DNA of 64,000 nucleotides from Leishmania infantum JPCM5 (taxonomy: Eukaryota; Euglenozoa; Kinetoplastea; Trypanosomatida; Trypanosomatidae), in the NCBI RefSeq assembly GCF_000002875.2, contig NC_009404.2:37501-101500 (forward strand), in the 5' to 3' direction. The first letter of the stretch is position 1. Every line of letters begins with the position of its first letter. The notes under the pieces are model-generated. The model did no database searches and was not told where the DNA came from. It saw only the letters and a program-made list of their open reading frames with translations. A program made the position numbers and the translations under genes. Shown in pieces: positions 31,698-41,981 of this stretch.

Positions 31698-32544
31698 GCC
31701 TGCATGTCACATAGCGCGATGAATGCCAGCACAAATGCTGACGCTGCTCGGCGGTGAAGCCGATCGGCCGCAAGAAGAGGTACAAACAGCGCCGATGCAC
31801 AGAAAGAAACCGTCTTCGCTCGCTGTGAGTGAGCGTGTGAACACTTGGCGTTTGTCAGCTGAGGAGCTCACTCACAGCCACGGGCCCCGAAGCAAGTGGT
31901 CCGGGGTTGGCGGAGAAAGCCACTTGAGCTGCACGCAGGTACTTCCCCGCGTGGTACATGAACAGCAGGCGTATGCAGGAAGGGAGAGAGAGGAGAAGGG
32001 GGGAGGATGGCGCCAGTGCGGACACAGACGCACGCAGAGATTTGAAGGACGGAGAAGAAAGCAGAGAAGCGCAGCCCGAACCGGCGTCTGCGCCCTCTTC
32101 AGTTGCGCGCGTTGCAGGACAGTGCTCCAAGGAGCATACGCCAAAACAAGAGCGCCGGTGTGCCGTCAATACCCCAATGCATAGAAGACGTTCTCTCACA
32201 CAGCACTGTGCGCGTAAGAGAGGTGCAAGGCTGTCACGTCCATTGTGAAGACCCAATGATGGATGAGGCGAGAAGTGGCTCTGCTGGTCTATAGCCCAGC
32301 ACCACGTAATGGCGCGTAGAGAGAGAGCGCACCGACTTACTTGCAGGATGGAGGCTGTTGTCATGTGAGCATGGAGGGGTAGAAGGAATAGCAGTTTTAC
32401 TTTTCTTCCAATGGTGTCTGCGCTCAGCAGGATACGACCTGCGACCCCTCAACGCTACCGATTCAGCAACCGACGGAGCAGTCGAGAGTGCGAGTCCAAG
32501 ACTTGGCGGCACCTCCCTCCATGGCAGCTGAAGGGAGGCACGCG
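31698..32544. other. Intergenic spacer, no gene seen
   Basis: About 0.85 kb with short, overlapping frames only. Contains the 3' UTR of the kelch gene and the 5' UTR of the 858-residue protein gene. Confidence 0.75.
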
Positions 32545-33798
32545 TCAGCCCTCAGAGTACTCCTCGAGAGCACACCGCGCCCCCAAGGTCAACGGGATCT
32601 CTTCTGGTAACGAGCAAAGTGAAAACGTCTCGCGGCACTGCCCGGCAGCGGCTCCAAGCCACCGCGCCGCAGTGGCACGCAGCGTGAGCTGGCCAGAGTA
32701 GCCGAGCGGAAGTTGGAAGAGGTCAGCAGCGTAGAGCCAAGGTATGGTGAGGTCTCCAACGGGGAGCTCGCCGCCGAAAATGAAGAGCGATGATCTGGCG
32801 CACGTGTACGCACAGCCGCTGCGAGCGGAGGGGCACAACGCGCCAACGACATTCACCTTGCGCCAGGTCGCCAGCTCGTCCTGAACACCGATACGCCAGA
32901 GATCGCTAAAGTACAAGGACATGTCTGACTGATTTGCGTCTCCGCCAAAGAGGTACACGTACCTGTCGTGCACAGCCAGTGAAGCGGCGTACCGGGCAGC
33001 TGGGCGTGGCGCGAGCGGGTGCAACCTCACGGAACGCCACGTGTTGAGCCTCGTATTGTACTCGAAGAGGGAGTTCACGTACTCGCGTTGGGGAAAGGGG
33101 CTTCTCTCGCCGTCCTCGGCACGGTACCCGCCGAAGAGGTAGATGCACTCCCCTGACACCGCAGAGCTGCAGCCGCACAAGGAAAGCATGGTAGTTGGAT
33201 CGGCCGTCGTGTCACCGTCGTGCAATATGGTCGGTTTCAGATGGTGCCACACATTCGTATGCAGGTCCAGATACCACAGCGGAGCCTCTCTTGGCTCCGT
33301 TGGAGTGCCCATAAGCACGTACATGCGGCCGCCTACAACGTGCGCGTTGTGAAGACGACGCGCGCCAGGGCCTTCCGGGCTTGCCTGGGCGTGCTGCAGC
33401 ACTGACCACCTCCACGTGACAAGGTCGAGCTCGAGGACGTCATCATACACTACAGGGCTGCACAGGTCCTGCCCACCATACACGATCATCTTGTCTCCAT
33501 GGATAGCGGAAGAGTGGGCCAGTCGTGGTGGCACCATGTCACTGTTTTCAGGGGCCTTACGCGACCAGCGGCGGCTGTCCATGTCGTACACGTACACGTC
33601 GTTCGCGAAGTGCGCTAGCGACCCACCGCCAAACAAAATAAGATAGCGGTCTTTGTAGCCAACGAGCGAGTGGCAGCACCCCGGCGGCGGCTTCATACGC
33701 GGCACGATCGATGGGCGGCTCGCAGATCCACCGCACAGCCAGCGAAAGTGGAATGTGGCTTCCCGACCGCCGTCGCGCGCATCACTCGACAGTGGCAT
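32545..33798 (-). CDS. Kelch-repeat beta-propeller protein
   Basis: A 417-residue protein made mostly of about six kelch repeats, each with a hydrophobic strand, GG pair and downstream Tyr/Trp: YLILFGGGSLAHFANDVYVY, KMIVYGGQDL, RMYVLMGTPT (diverged GG), CIYLFGGYRAEDG, YVYLFGGDANQSD and SLFIFGGELPVGD. Six blades would close a propeller, which serves as a protein-interaction platform. No BTB or other catalytic domain is attached. The ATG at 33796-33798 (MPLSSDARDGG) was chosen. Upstream sequence to 34008 begins at TTG. An out-of-frame ATG lies six bases before the chosen start in the presumed leader. The partner and pathway are unknown. Confidence 0.9.
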   Translation of the reverse strand: MPLSSDARDGGREATFHFRWLCGGSASRPSIVPRMKPPPGCCHSLVGYKDRYLILFGGGSLAHFANDVYVYDMDSRRWSRKAPENSDMVPPRLAHSSAIHGDKMIVYGGQDLCSPVVYDDVLELDLVTWRWSVLQHAQASPEGPGARRLHNAHVVGGRMYVLMGTPTEPREAPLWYLDLHTNVWHHLKPTILHDGDTTADPTTMLSLCGCSSAVSGECIYLFGGYRAEDGERSPFPQREYVNSLFEYNTRLNTWRSVRLHPLAPRPAARYAASLAVHDRYVYLFGGDANQSDMSLYFSDLWRIGVQDELATWRKVNVVGALCPSARSGCAYTCARSSLFIFGGELPVGDLTIPWLYAADLFQLPLGYSGQLTLRATAARWLGAAAGQCRETFSLCSLPEEIPLTLGARCALEEYSEG

Positions 33799-34828
33799 GG
33801 CAGCATTCGAGGCGAGAAAATGGTGGAGACTCTGCGCGGGGAGTAGCAGCTTTCTTGTAGCAGTGGCGGAGACAGAGAGAGGAAGAGACAGAAAAGAAAG
33901 AGGCAGAAGAGGGGCACTGCAAAGAGCCCGATGCGCAGACCACCAACACGCGCCGTCCTCCCTGCCTCTCTCCACTGCGCTCACACTGGCGCGATGTCTG
34001 TGTATCAAGGTATGGGTCTACGTGAGGAGAAGACGGAGGCGCTGCCAGAAAAGGTTAAGAAAAAGAAGCGAGTCCAAGGGTGAAGGCACTCACAGACGCA
34101 CGGCTTGACTGCTTGGGTTGTCCACCGCGGCGCTGTTCGCTGAGCAACGACAGATTGTTGCAGGAGTAAGCGAGAGCGACCGCCGTGGTTGCAGCCTCTG
34201 AGGGACGAGGGAGGGGGTAGGGGTGACAAGAAAAGGAATAAGTGCTGAGCATGCGGTAAGGTACGGAAACAGTGAAGGAAAGCAGCGCTCACCGAAGCGC
34301 AGCCGCAGTGCGTCAGCAGGCGTGTGAAGAGCAGCTCAGATCAATACACGCATCCAGGCACACGCATACGAAAAGAGAGAGGAAGCGAGGCACCACATCT
34401 CTTTTATGGTTGCCGCCTCCACCTGTGCTCGCGCCAAAAAGGGAAAGAGGTGTTTCTCCTACAGTGCAGCGGCGTTTTGCACACACATGCCTCCAGCTCG
34501 CACGCCGGTGTGGTCTTCGCTCGCTTTCCATCCTCCTCTTCACCTTCGCTTACGCCTCTCCTCCATGTCGGTTGGCTGTGAGATTCGCGCCTCAAGGAGG
34601 GCAGAAGAAAGGGCTCTGCACTGCTTCCAGACGAGGGCTGGCTTCCCCACCACCATCAGCGCCCTCCCTAACTCCCGTTCGTCCATATTACCAGCCGCGC
34701 TCCTCGGCTTTGGTGTAGCACGTCAGCCCCATCACCCTCCACACACACACGCACACACACACAAACGCCGAGCACTGCGCTACCTCTTTCTCCGCACGTA
34801 GCGAGTGCGCTTCCAGGAGTCGAGGGCT
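33799..34828. other. Spacer between kelch gene and retroelement relic
   Basis: About 1 kb with a minus-strand CT-rich tract (near 33870-33900) that is a good acceptor candidate for the kelch gene, and a CA repeat at 34739-34764. No gene seen. Confidence 0.7.
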
Positions 34829-36038
34829 TCACATGAAAGCGGCTGCGCATCCCTTCACCTCACCAGAGGTGTCTACCCCAAAGTTGCGCGACAGCGCATC
34901 GGCCGGATGTGTCGGTCCGTCGACGCCAAAGAAGATTACGGGCGTTTGTTTGCGAATCGTGAGTTCGTCTGTGATACAATGAAGCGGGTTTCGACCGAAG
35001 TCTCGTCCGATGCTGCTGTAGCCGTTTACGCCTCTCTGGACATCGGCAACTGGTGTCTGGTCAGCAGAAACACCCACGATCGCCATCACCTAGAGGGTCT
35101 ATTCGTTCTGGAGGCGGAGGTGCAGGATTGCGTGTGCTCACGGACCGGATTCTGCAGCGTGTTTCGCGGTTGAAGCGAAAAGTTATGTGGCCTGAACATC
35201 AATGTGTTTGCTCGCCGAGCTCATCTCGGCCCACCGCTGTCGCAAGGCATAGATTGGTCGCTCCCTCTCCCCACTTCCGAGAGACGGCGGAAGCCCCCGC
35301 ATCCCTTACCTTCCAACTCCTCTGGGGCCAACGGGAAGCCGCCCAACGGCCTGAAGCTGTGACACGCGAAGACACCGACCACGACCTGATCGCGTACACC
35401 GGTATCGCGCATCAGCCTCCAAATGGGAAGGGGGCGGTAGTGGGCACATAAGGGATGGAGTCACCCCACCCGAGCCCGCCTACGGCTCTGCTGGCTGCCA
35501 TGATGTCGAACACCTCAGCGGCGTTTAAGCGGGGCGTCTGCATAGAGTGCGTGAAGTGCAATACCATGCCCACGAATTGGCGTGGTATCAACTCCGTCCG
35601 CCTTTCGGCTGGGGTCAAGTCGGCTTATGTCTGGGGAGAGTTGCGTGCAGCCCGCTCTCCATTCCGGCCTTCGTACTCATCGCCGAGGAAAGCTGTCAGG
35701 CCGGAGGCGAGCGACAGAGCGTCTATGCTGTTGGTTGGTTTTATCGTATTCATGCCCGAGGCCGCGATGGGGTTGGCGATGCGAAACCGTTCCAGTATCG
35801 CGCCCACAGCTGTAAAGAACTCAGGTTCCCGACCTTGGCGAGGCAGCCAGCACTACATTGTCGATCACTGCACGAATCGCGAATCAAGTCTCGATGCTGG
35901 CGCTGTTGGATGTGATCGCTTGGCCTAGGGCGACGCGCTAGCCTCAAGCAGGTAGGAGGGATTGCGGCGGCCGATCTGCTGCGCCTGCTTCCTGACTGCC
36001 GCCAGAGTCTCTGGCCTAGGAGCGTTGGCACCGCTCAT
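34829..36038 (-). pseudogene. Decayed retrotransposon pol relic: reverse transcriptase + RNase H, DIRS/VIPER/TATE-like
   Basis: Fragments in shifting minus-strand frames form one ordered protein trace. At 36038-35925 is a short frame starting MSGANAPRPETLAA. At 35841-35865 is IDNVVLAAS, matching the catalytic YxDD/YIDN strand of a reverse transcriptase, followed after a stop and frameshift by FFTAVGAILERFRI. At 35552-35575 is FVGMVLHF and then RLNAAEVFDIMAA, like the post-catalytic FLG...F region. At 34829-35086 an RNase H C-terminal trace has SADQT (cf. TDN), RNPLHCITDEL and finally THPADALSRN (34883-34906), matching the N-PADALSR signature. Several stops and frameshifts interrupt it and the 5' RT part is missing, so it is dead. 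Assignment to the DIRS/VIPER/TATE group rather than ingi-type elements rests on these motifs and is inference. Confidence 0.65.
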
Positions 36039-36603
36039 GACAGCCGCTGCTTGGGCAACTTCGCGGCGCGGAAGCGTCCAGAATGTCTGCGCTTCACATC
36101 AAGAGCTGCGCGAGACTTCGGGCCCTCTTTTTCTTCGCGTATGTGGCAAGTGGTTGGAGGGAAATCGCGGAACGGAGATGGGAGAGCGTCATCCACACAC
36201 GTACCTCATATGTTGCCCTGTGCGTTCCTTCTCGGTAGGTGTCTGGTGTCTCCTGCCTTGATTCGCTGGCAGCCGTATTGCCATCGGCTGAGCAGTGGCT
36301 TCGTTGGCTGCTGTGGCACGAGGGATCTTGTGCGCTTGAGCTGGATGGGCTGAAAAGGCACAAACATCAAGCACGCTGTTCTTCTGTAATGCGATGATTG
36401 CGGCCTTTCGCGAATCCTTGTCAGCCCCCCCCCCACCGAAAAAAAAAACGTTCGCTCGCATGCGCACACGCACGCGTGACCATCGGGGTGTGCGCCACAT
36501 GCCGAGGTGGGCCTCGAGGAGGGATGAAGGAGGAGCGGCGAACGCAAGGTTGCCACGCAGCGCTACACCCCATCCCACGCCGGCCATTCTCTCCACAAGG
36601 CTC
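36039..36603. other. Spacer downstream of the transportin-like gene
   Basis: About 0.56 kb between the transportin-like stop and the retroelement relic. Contains adjacent poly-C and poly-A runs near 36426-36450. The undegraded end of the relic may extend into it, but I see no motif. Confidence 0.6.
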
Positions 36604-39453
36604 TCACACACTTTTCAGCACCTCCATCCGCTCGTAGTCGTCTTGTGCAGACTGCAGCCGTGCCAGCCATGGCGGCGCACTCGGCGGGAGCCCCGACATG
36701 GCACTAACGCAGCGGCTCCACATCGCCAGCTGCTTCAAGACCTCCTGCTTCAGTTGCACGTCGCCTTCCGTGTCGTCCTTCTCACCTACCGCATCCGCCT
36801 CCCCGCCGCCGAGCGCTGAGGCAAACTTGTGTTCCTGCCAGCGAGCGACGCAAGTGACGAGCGTCTCGGTCAAGCTGAGGACCGGCACATGGCCACCCTC
36901 GCAAAGCGCCCGCCCGCATTCCGCTAAGGCGCGCACGCGTCGTACGCCATCGGCGGCGGTGAAAGAGGGGTGAGGCTGCGACAGCCACACCACAAGAGCG
37001 TGCAGAGACGGCGCAGTAGCGGGAGACGCAGCGATTGGGCGCACGAAGCGTACCTCCAAGGCAGCGGAGAGCTCGCGCGTCGAAGTGTCGCAGCTCTGCG
37101 GCAGAGAGAAGAAGCGAGTAATACCGGCCAACAGCAGTGCAGGCTGCAGCTCGGCTGGCACCGCAACCGCTAACGTCAAGAAACACAGAAGCAGTTGGGG
37201 ATGCTGAGCATGCCAGGAGTCCAAGAGCGTCGCGAGTGCCTCGCCTGCCCACTCTCCCGCTTCGCAGTGGCGCCGCAAGCGCTCCACGAGACCGCGGCAC
37301 ACCCGTGTCTCGGCCGCCTCGGCCTCCTCTGAAGAGAGCTGCGCGATGCAGTGCAGCGTGTGTGCGAGCGCCTCGAGCGTGTTCAGGCTTGGGGTGGATG
37401 CACCACCAGTAGCGAAGAGAACCGCCTGCGTGTACGCGTCTTGATCCTTAAGAAGGTCGACCGCAGCGTCAGGCAGCACAGCCAACCTGGCCTCGAGCAG
37501 CGTTGCGAGTTCATCCGCGGCGGCGTGGTGCGTCAGCGCTGACGCTGGTGCGCCAACGGCCGAAGTCACACACTGCCACAGCGCTGACACCAGCGGAGTG
37601 ATGCGCTCACGCAGGTGCGCCGCGTTGTCCGGCCCGACACGCCCCGCAATGGCCAACGCCACCGCCGCAGTCGCCCTTGTCACATCCATGATAGCGGGAA
37701 CGCTACCACTCGCGCTGCCACCGCTGCAATGCAAGCCATGCTCTTGGTACGTGGCGAGTGCATGCACCAGCACATCCATCACGCGCACTGCAGCAGACTC
37801 TATCGCCCACCCCGTGGCAGAAGTCGAGGACACATGCCGCGCCACGCAGCACGGGAGCAAGGCGGACTGAACCAGCAGATCGGCCGGCTGAATGGATTCC
37901 AGCCAGTGGAGGGCTGAGCTCGAGTCCCTCATGACCAGGACGAGTCGCTGGCCCAACTCGGGGGCCGCCGTGTTGATCTCCTCAACGCCCAGCGCGCCGA
38001 GAAGAGCCGTCAGACGCTCATACGTCGTGAAGACGGCGATGTGGACGCCATCGTGGGCTACTTCGTAGTCCTCGGTATCACCCTCAGCGACCTGTCGCGC
38101 TACGTACTCTGCGATATTCCTCCACTCCTCCTGCGCAAACTTGCTGTGGGTAAGGCGAGCTGCAAGCGCTCTCGTGCACTCATGCAGAAACGGTCTTAGC
38201 TTAGCAACGGCAGATGACTTCTCTGCGTTCACCGCGTGCGTCTGCTCGACAAAGTCCGCAAAGTCAGCCGGGTCATCGTCGGGCTCCAACTCGGGAAGCG
38301 GCGTAGGCTGCAGTGCCTGCGTCAAGGCGCTGATACCCTCACAAACGTGGCACACCGCAGTCGCCGGGGCCGCCGGCGCCTGCAGCAGCTGCGCCAGTCG
38401 GTCGGCCGCAGAGGAGAAGAGTTGAAATAGGGGTGCATCGCTTGGCTGCTGAGTGACAATGGCCTTCGTGGATGCCTCAACCGCGGCAGAAATGACACGA
38501 CTGATCGTCTCCCAGTCCACAGTGGCGGCGGACGAGGGCGCGATGGGTTGTAGCACCAACGGCAGCGCACCCGACAGGAGAGCCTCGGCGGCTGCGTTGA
38601 CGATCGTCTGGCAGCGCAACACGTTGCACGCCACGTTTAAAACCTCCTCCGGACACGTCGCCGGTGGTGACGACGCGGCGGCAGCCGCACCAAGGCAGCG
38701 CAGGCAGTGCTGCCATACGGTACTCGTGGGCAGCGCCTCCCAAAACGTTGCCGCGACCTCCTGCGACTCACCGTACATCGCCTCCAGCAGAAATCGTACG
38801 GCAGCGTCGGTGGCATGCACCAGCAGCGGCAAGTCTGCCCTGTCCGTCAGTGGAGACTCAAGTGCAATGAGCAGGTGCTCCTGTAGCTGACGGCGCTGTG
38901 TGGCGCGTCGTATAGAGCCGATTGCAACGCGGCGATCTGCCAAGAGGTCCACGACCGCGATGAAGACCTGCAGGGCCGTGCGGCACTCATCTGCGGATGC
39001 GGCATCACCGCCGCGAACCCAAGCGCGCAGTCGGTCGACCAAACTATCCTCGATCAAGATGAGCAGGCAGGCCACACACTGCGTGAGCTGCCGGCGTGAG
39101 GCCTCAATGGCAAAACTGTGAAGGGCCATCACGTAGAGCTGCAGTAGCTCCTCCAAGCCGGTAGGGCGGCGATCCAGGGGTTGTGCAAGGCGGTGCGGTA
39201 TCACTTGCACACAGAAGTGCCGGTTTAGAACGCCTACATAGGTAGCAATCCCAGCGGACACGCAGGCTGTGGAGTCCTCCAGTGCCCACCGCAGCAGCTG
39301 CGGGGCAATCGTGTGGGCCGCCGGTGTACAACCAGCGTCCAAGGAGTGATCGATGGCGTGCATCAGCTCCTGGTTCGAGGCGGTGTCGCCGTGGGTAGTG
39401 AAGTGCACCACGGCTGCCACTGCAGCAGCGACGCTCCCATCGCCACTACTCAT
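36604..39453 (-). CDS. Importin-beta family protein, transportin-3/Mtr10/importin-13-like
   Basis: A 949-residue all-helical HEAT-type protein, close to the length of yeast Mtr10 and human TNPO3. The best local match is in the N-terminal third: a helix QLTQCVACLLILIEDS and then LLADRRVAIGSIRRATQRRQ, which parallels the TNPO3/IPO13 segment where an EV..R.LRIG.NRR loop follows the second pair of HEAT repeats. Further alternating amphipathic helices run to the C-terminus, with an acidic stretch (PELEPDDDPADFADFVE) in the middle. These receptors carry SR-rich splicing factors or tRNA across the nuclear pore under RanGTP control. The ATG at 39451-39453 was chosen (MSSGDGSVAAA); the frame upstream begins with TTG. 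Function is inferred from weak similarity. Confidence 0.6.
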   Translation of the reverse strand: MSSGDGSVAAAVAAVVHFTTHGDTASNQELMHAIDHSLDAGCTPAAHTIAPQLLRWALEDSTACVSAGIATYVGVLNRHFCVQVIPHRLAQPLDRRPTGLEELLQLYVMALHSFAIEASRRQLTQCVACLLILIEDSLVDRLRAWVRGGDAASADECRTALQVFIAVVDLLADRRVAIGSIRRATQRRQLQEHLLIALESPLTDRADLPLLVHATDAAVRFLLEAMYGESQEVAATFWEALPTSTVWQHCLRCLGAAAAASSPPATCPEEVLNVACNVLRCQTIVNAAAEALLSGALPLVLQPIAPSSAATVDWETISRVISAAVEASTKAIVTQQPSDAPLFQLFSSAADRLAQLLQAPAAPATAVCHVCEGISALTQALQPTPLPELEPDDDPADFADFVEQTHAVNAEKSSAVAKLRPFLHECTRALAARLTHSKFAQEEWRNIAEYVARQVAEGDTEDYEVAHDGVHIAVFTTYERLTALLGALGVEEINTAAPELGQRLVLVMRDSSSALHWLESIQPADLLVQSALLPCCVARHVSSTSATGWAIESAAVRVMDVLVHALATYQEHGLHCSGGSASGSVPAIMDVTRATAAVALAIAGRVGPDNAAHLRERITPLVSALWQCVTSAVGAPASALTHHAAADELATLLEARLAVLPDAAVDLLKDQDAYTQAVLFATGGASTPSLNTLEALAHTLHCIAQLSSEEAEAAETRVCRGLVERLRRHCEAGEWAGEALATLLDSWHAQHPQLLLCFLTLAVAVPAELQPALLLAGITRFFSLPQSCDTSTRELSAALEVRFVRPIAASPATAPSLHALVVWLSQPHPSFTAADGVRRVRALAECGRALCEGGHVPVLSLTETLVTCVARWQEHKFASALGGGEADAVGEKDDTEGDVQLKQEVLKQLAMWSRCVSAMSGLPPSAPPWLARLQSAQDDYERMEVLKSV

Positions 39454-40407
39454 TATCAACGTGAACGTTTACTTGAAAGAGGCCCAGAGACACGGAAAGA
39501 AGGAGAGAAATGCGCGGGGTTCGAGTCGCGGGGCGCGACCCGCACGAGCCAACGTCCGTGAGTCGGTGGACGTGGTCGAGGAATTAGAGCGGGTTCTCCC
39601 CTGGAAAGAGAGGCGCAGAAGAAGACGCCGGGGAAGCGAGAGAGAGAGAGGCACGACGTCGCCCGCGACTGCAGCGCCATGCGGGTCCAAAGACAACCTG
39701 CGAAGTGGGCGTCAGTCACCATGAGAATCGAATCAGAGAGCGAGAGAGGGAGAAAAAGGCGCGTGAGGTGATGATGTGCGCGCAGGAGTGCGTGTGTCAA
39801 GACTGCAGGAGAGTCACGAGGTGGGATGGGGAAAGGGAGCATTCATCCCCTCCCCCACCCGTCTGCAGCGTCTGCGGCCGCGTCGAGAAGTGGCCGACCT
39901 CACAGAGCGGTAACGCGACTAGAAGGCTTCGCCTGCAATGCGTGTGGTGTGGAGAAGCAACAGCATGCCCACCCGGAAACAGAAACAGAGCAGAGAGGGA
40001 AGCACTGCAGGCTGCGCAAGACCACTGACCGGCACTCACGCGCTGGAAGCGCGGCGAATTGTGCTTGGCGACATGCGGGTGTTTGTGCGAGAGCGAAGCA
40101 CATTAGAGGAAGGCGGTGGTGACAACAAGAGAAAGGGAGAGAGAAGAAAAGCGGCAGACACCCCGATGAGGCCCAAATCGGTGGAGACGAAAACTCACGG
40201 AGGACACGCGCGCAAGCCTCGCGCACCGTCACGCAAGGAGAAACATGGCCGCTGGACACCAAGGGCAGGAAGCGCTAAGGTCCGGGAGACACGAGGTCTG
40301 CTCTCATCCCATTCGAGCAACCACTCTTGCGGTATGAGCTGACATCAGTGCATGGTGCATCACCGCCGTTCTAACGCCTTCCTTTCTAACCCATTTCACA
40401 TGTGAGC
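39454..40407. other. Intergenic spacer, no gene seen
   Basis: About 0.95 kb of purine-rich (plus-strand) sequence. CT-rich tracts on the minus strand near 39640-39760 are acceptor candidates for the transportin-like gene. No coding frame supported. Confidence 0.75.
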
Positions 40408-40983
40408 TTAGCTGCCCTCAAGCCGGCGCTTCACGGCAGCCTTGCGCTTGCTATACACGCTCTCCAGCACCGACAAGCCCACCATCTCGTCTACCGCCTC
40501 TAGCTCCTCCCTCCGTGCCGCCACGTCGTCAAAGTAGCCGCGGTCAGGTGAGTAGTTGGGCCGAAGGTCATCTGGGTAATAGTAGTTGAACACAAGAGCA
40601 TGAGCGGCCAAGTAGCCCAGTACAGCGCAGAGTATTGCCCAGTAGTACTCCCTCGTTTCTGCGCCAGCCTTGCCTTCGCGGTCGCGTTGGGTCGCCTCCT
40701 CCTCCGCCTTTGCGGCCTGCTCATACTGCCCACGCTCCGTCAGCTTCCGCTTGCGGTACGCAAGCTCGTCGCGGCTGCTGCGATGCGTGAGGGGGTGATC
40801 CGTGAGCGTGTTGCTGTGCATCGAGTCTACGTAGAGAGACGTGGGGGACTGCCGCATCTCAAAGATGGCGTTTGTGCGTGCATCGAGGGAAGAAGCACTC
40901 GCAGGGGAAGAGCCGGCAGCGGCGTGCTTGGGGCTGCCCACTCCCGCGGCCGCCTTTGCGCAGAGATGAACACACCGTCGCAT
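40408..40983 (-). CDS. Hypothetical single-pass membrane protein
   Basis: A 191-residue protein. The N-terminus MRRCVHLCAKAAAGVGS could be an organellar signal. A charged helical stretch (RSSRDELAYRKRKLTERGQ, AAKAEEEATQRDREGKAG) precedes one strong transmembrane helix (about 112-132, WAILCAVLGYLAAHALVF). Then come an aromatic NYYYPDDLRPNYSPDRGY motif and a basic C-terminal helix (ESVYSKRKAAVKRRL). This resembles small accessory subunits of mitochondrial inner-membrane complexes, but no family is recognised. The ATG at 40981-40983 was chosen; the frame extends to 41073 only through a TTG. Confidence 0.75.
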   Translation of the reverse strand: MRRCVHLCAKAAAGVGSPKHAAAGSSPASASSLDARTNAIFEMRQSPTSLYVDSMHSNTLTDHPLTHRSSRDELAYRKRKLTERGQYEQAAKAEEEATQRDREGKAGAETREYYWAILCAVLGYLAAHALVFNYYYPDDLRPNYSPDRGYFDDVAARREELEAVDEMVGLSVLESVYSKRKAAVKRRLEGS

Positions 40984-41981
40984 ACCCTCGTTGATGGATG
41001 ACGTGAGAGGGAAGATGGCTGTACCGGCGCTGTCTACCTTTCTGTCGATTTCCAAAGTGGCCCAGCTCTGCAATCGTGCAGTTCAGCGGTGGAGAAGGCT
41101 GCAGTCTAAAGAAGCGCGCGAACAGCTGCAGCAGACAGTGACGGGTTGGGAGTGGGATCGATGGCGAAGAGCAACGCGGCCAGAGCGCCTCTTATCCTTC
41201 ACCAACGTACGTCTCTTGAGGGGGCGCGGGTACCGTTTCTGCTGGATGTAGAAGCACCGCTCTCACGCAAGCTGGCACACGACAGAACAGCAGCTCGATG
41301 CACAGAGATAAGAAAGAATGGAAAGTAGGAGAGCGTCAGTGGGGCGCCGCCGCAGCTTAGAGAGAGCTAGCCAGGAGGAGCACACATATGGCAGCGCTGC
41401 ATGGACATGGTGGCGTGGGGTTGACGGAGGGGAGGGGAGGAGAGGGCCTCTGCACGCGGATGTCGCAGGAGCGGGACAGGAGTGGGGGAGATGGAGTCCG
41501 CCTGTGCGAGCCTGGCATCGAAATGCGGTGCGGAGGGCGGCACTCTTTGCTCGCCTTTTTTTTCCGCTGTGTCTCACTGGCAGCAGCCGCTGATCCCTCT
41601 TTTCCGAACGCGCGTGAGAGCGCAAGCATGAGCTCTTGCACAGCTCATGGCGCCTTACTTCTCACCGGGGCGCGGGTGTGCAGTTCAAAGTCCATCCAGT
41701 GCCTTAGCGAGGTCAGCATAGACGAAGAGAAAGACAAAACAGCGACGTCCAGTAGAAAAAGAGAAGCGAGGCACACGCACACGCACAAGTAGGGCGTTAT
41801 CGCTGATACAAGGAAAGAAGAAGACACGCACATGCACACACACACACACACACAGGGAGGAAGAGTCGAGCGGTGGTTCGGGTCGGTGGGGGCATCGGCA
41901 GGGAGAAGGGATGCAAGGGCCAACCGTGCTGCCTCTCCCCCATGCTTGAAATCAACTACCCTGGAGTCGTCCTGTTCCACT
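40984..41981. other. Intergenic spacer, no gene seen
   Basis: About 1 kb. Contains a CA repeat at 41835-41854 within the EMC10 3' UTR and a poly-T run near 41557. No coding frame supported. Confidence 0.75.

Noticed and set aside
34840..34960. PIWI/Argonaute remnant suggested by PVIFFGVD and a nearby HP
   Set aside because: The adjoining PADALSRN and the upstream reverse-transcriptase motifs in the same orientation fit an RNase H tail of a retroelement better.
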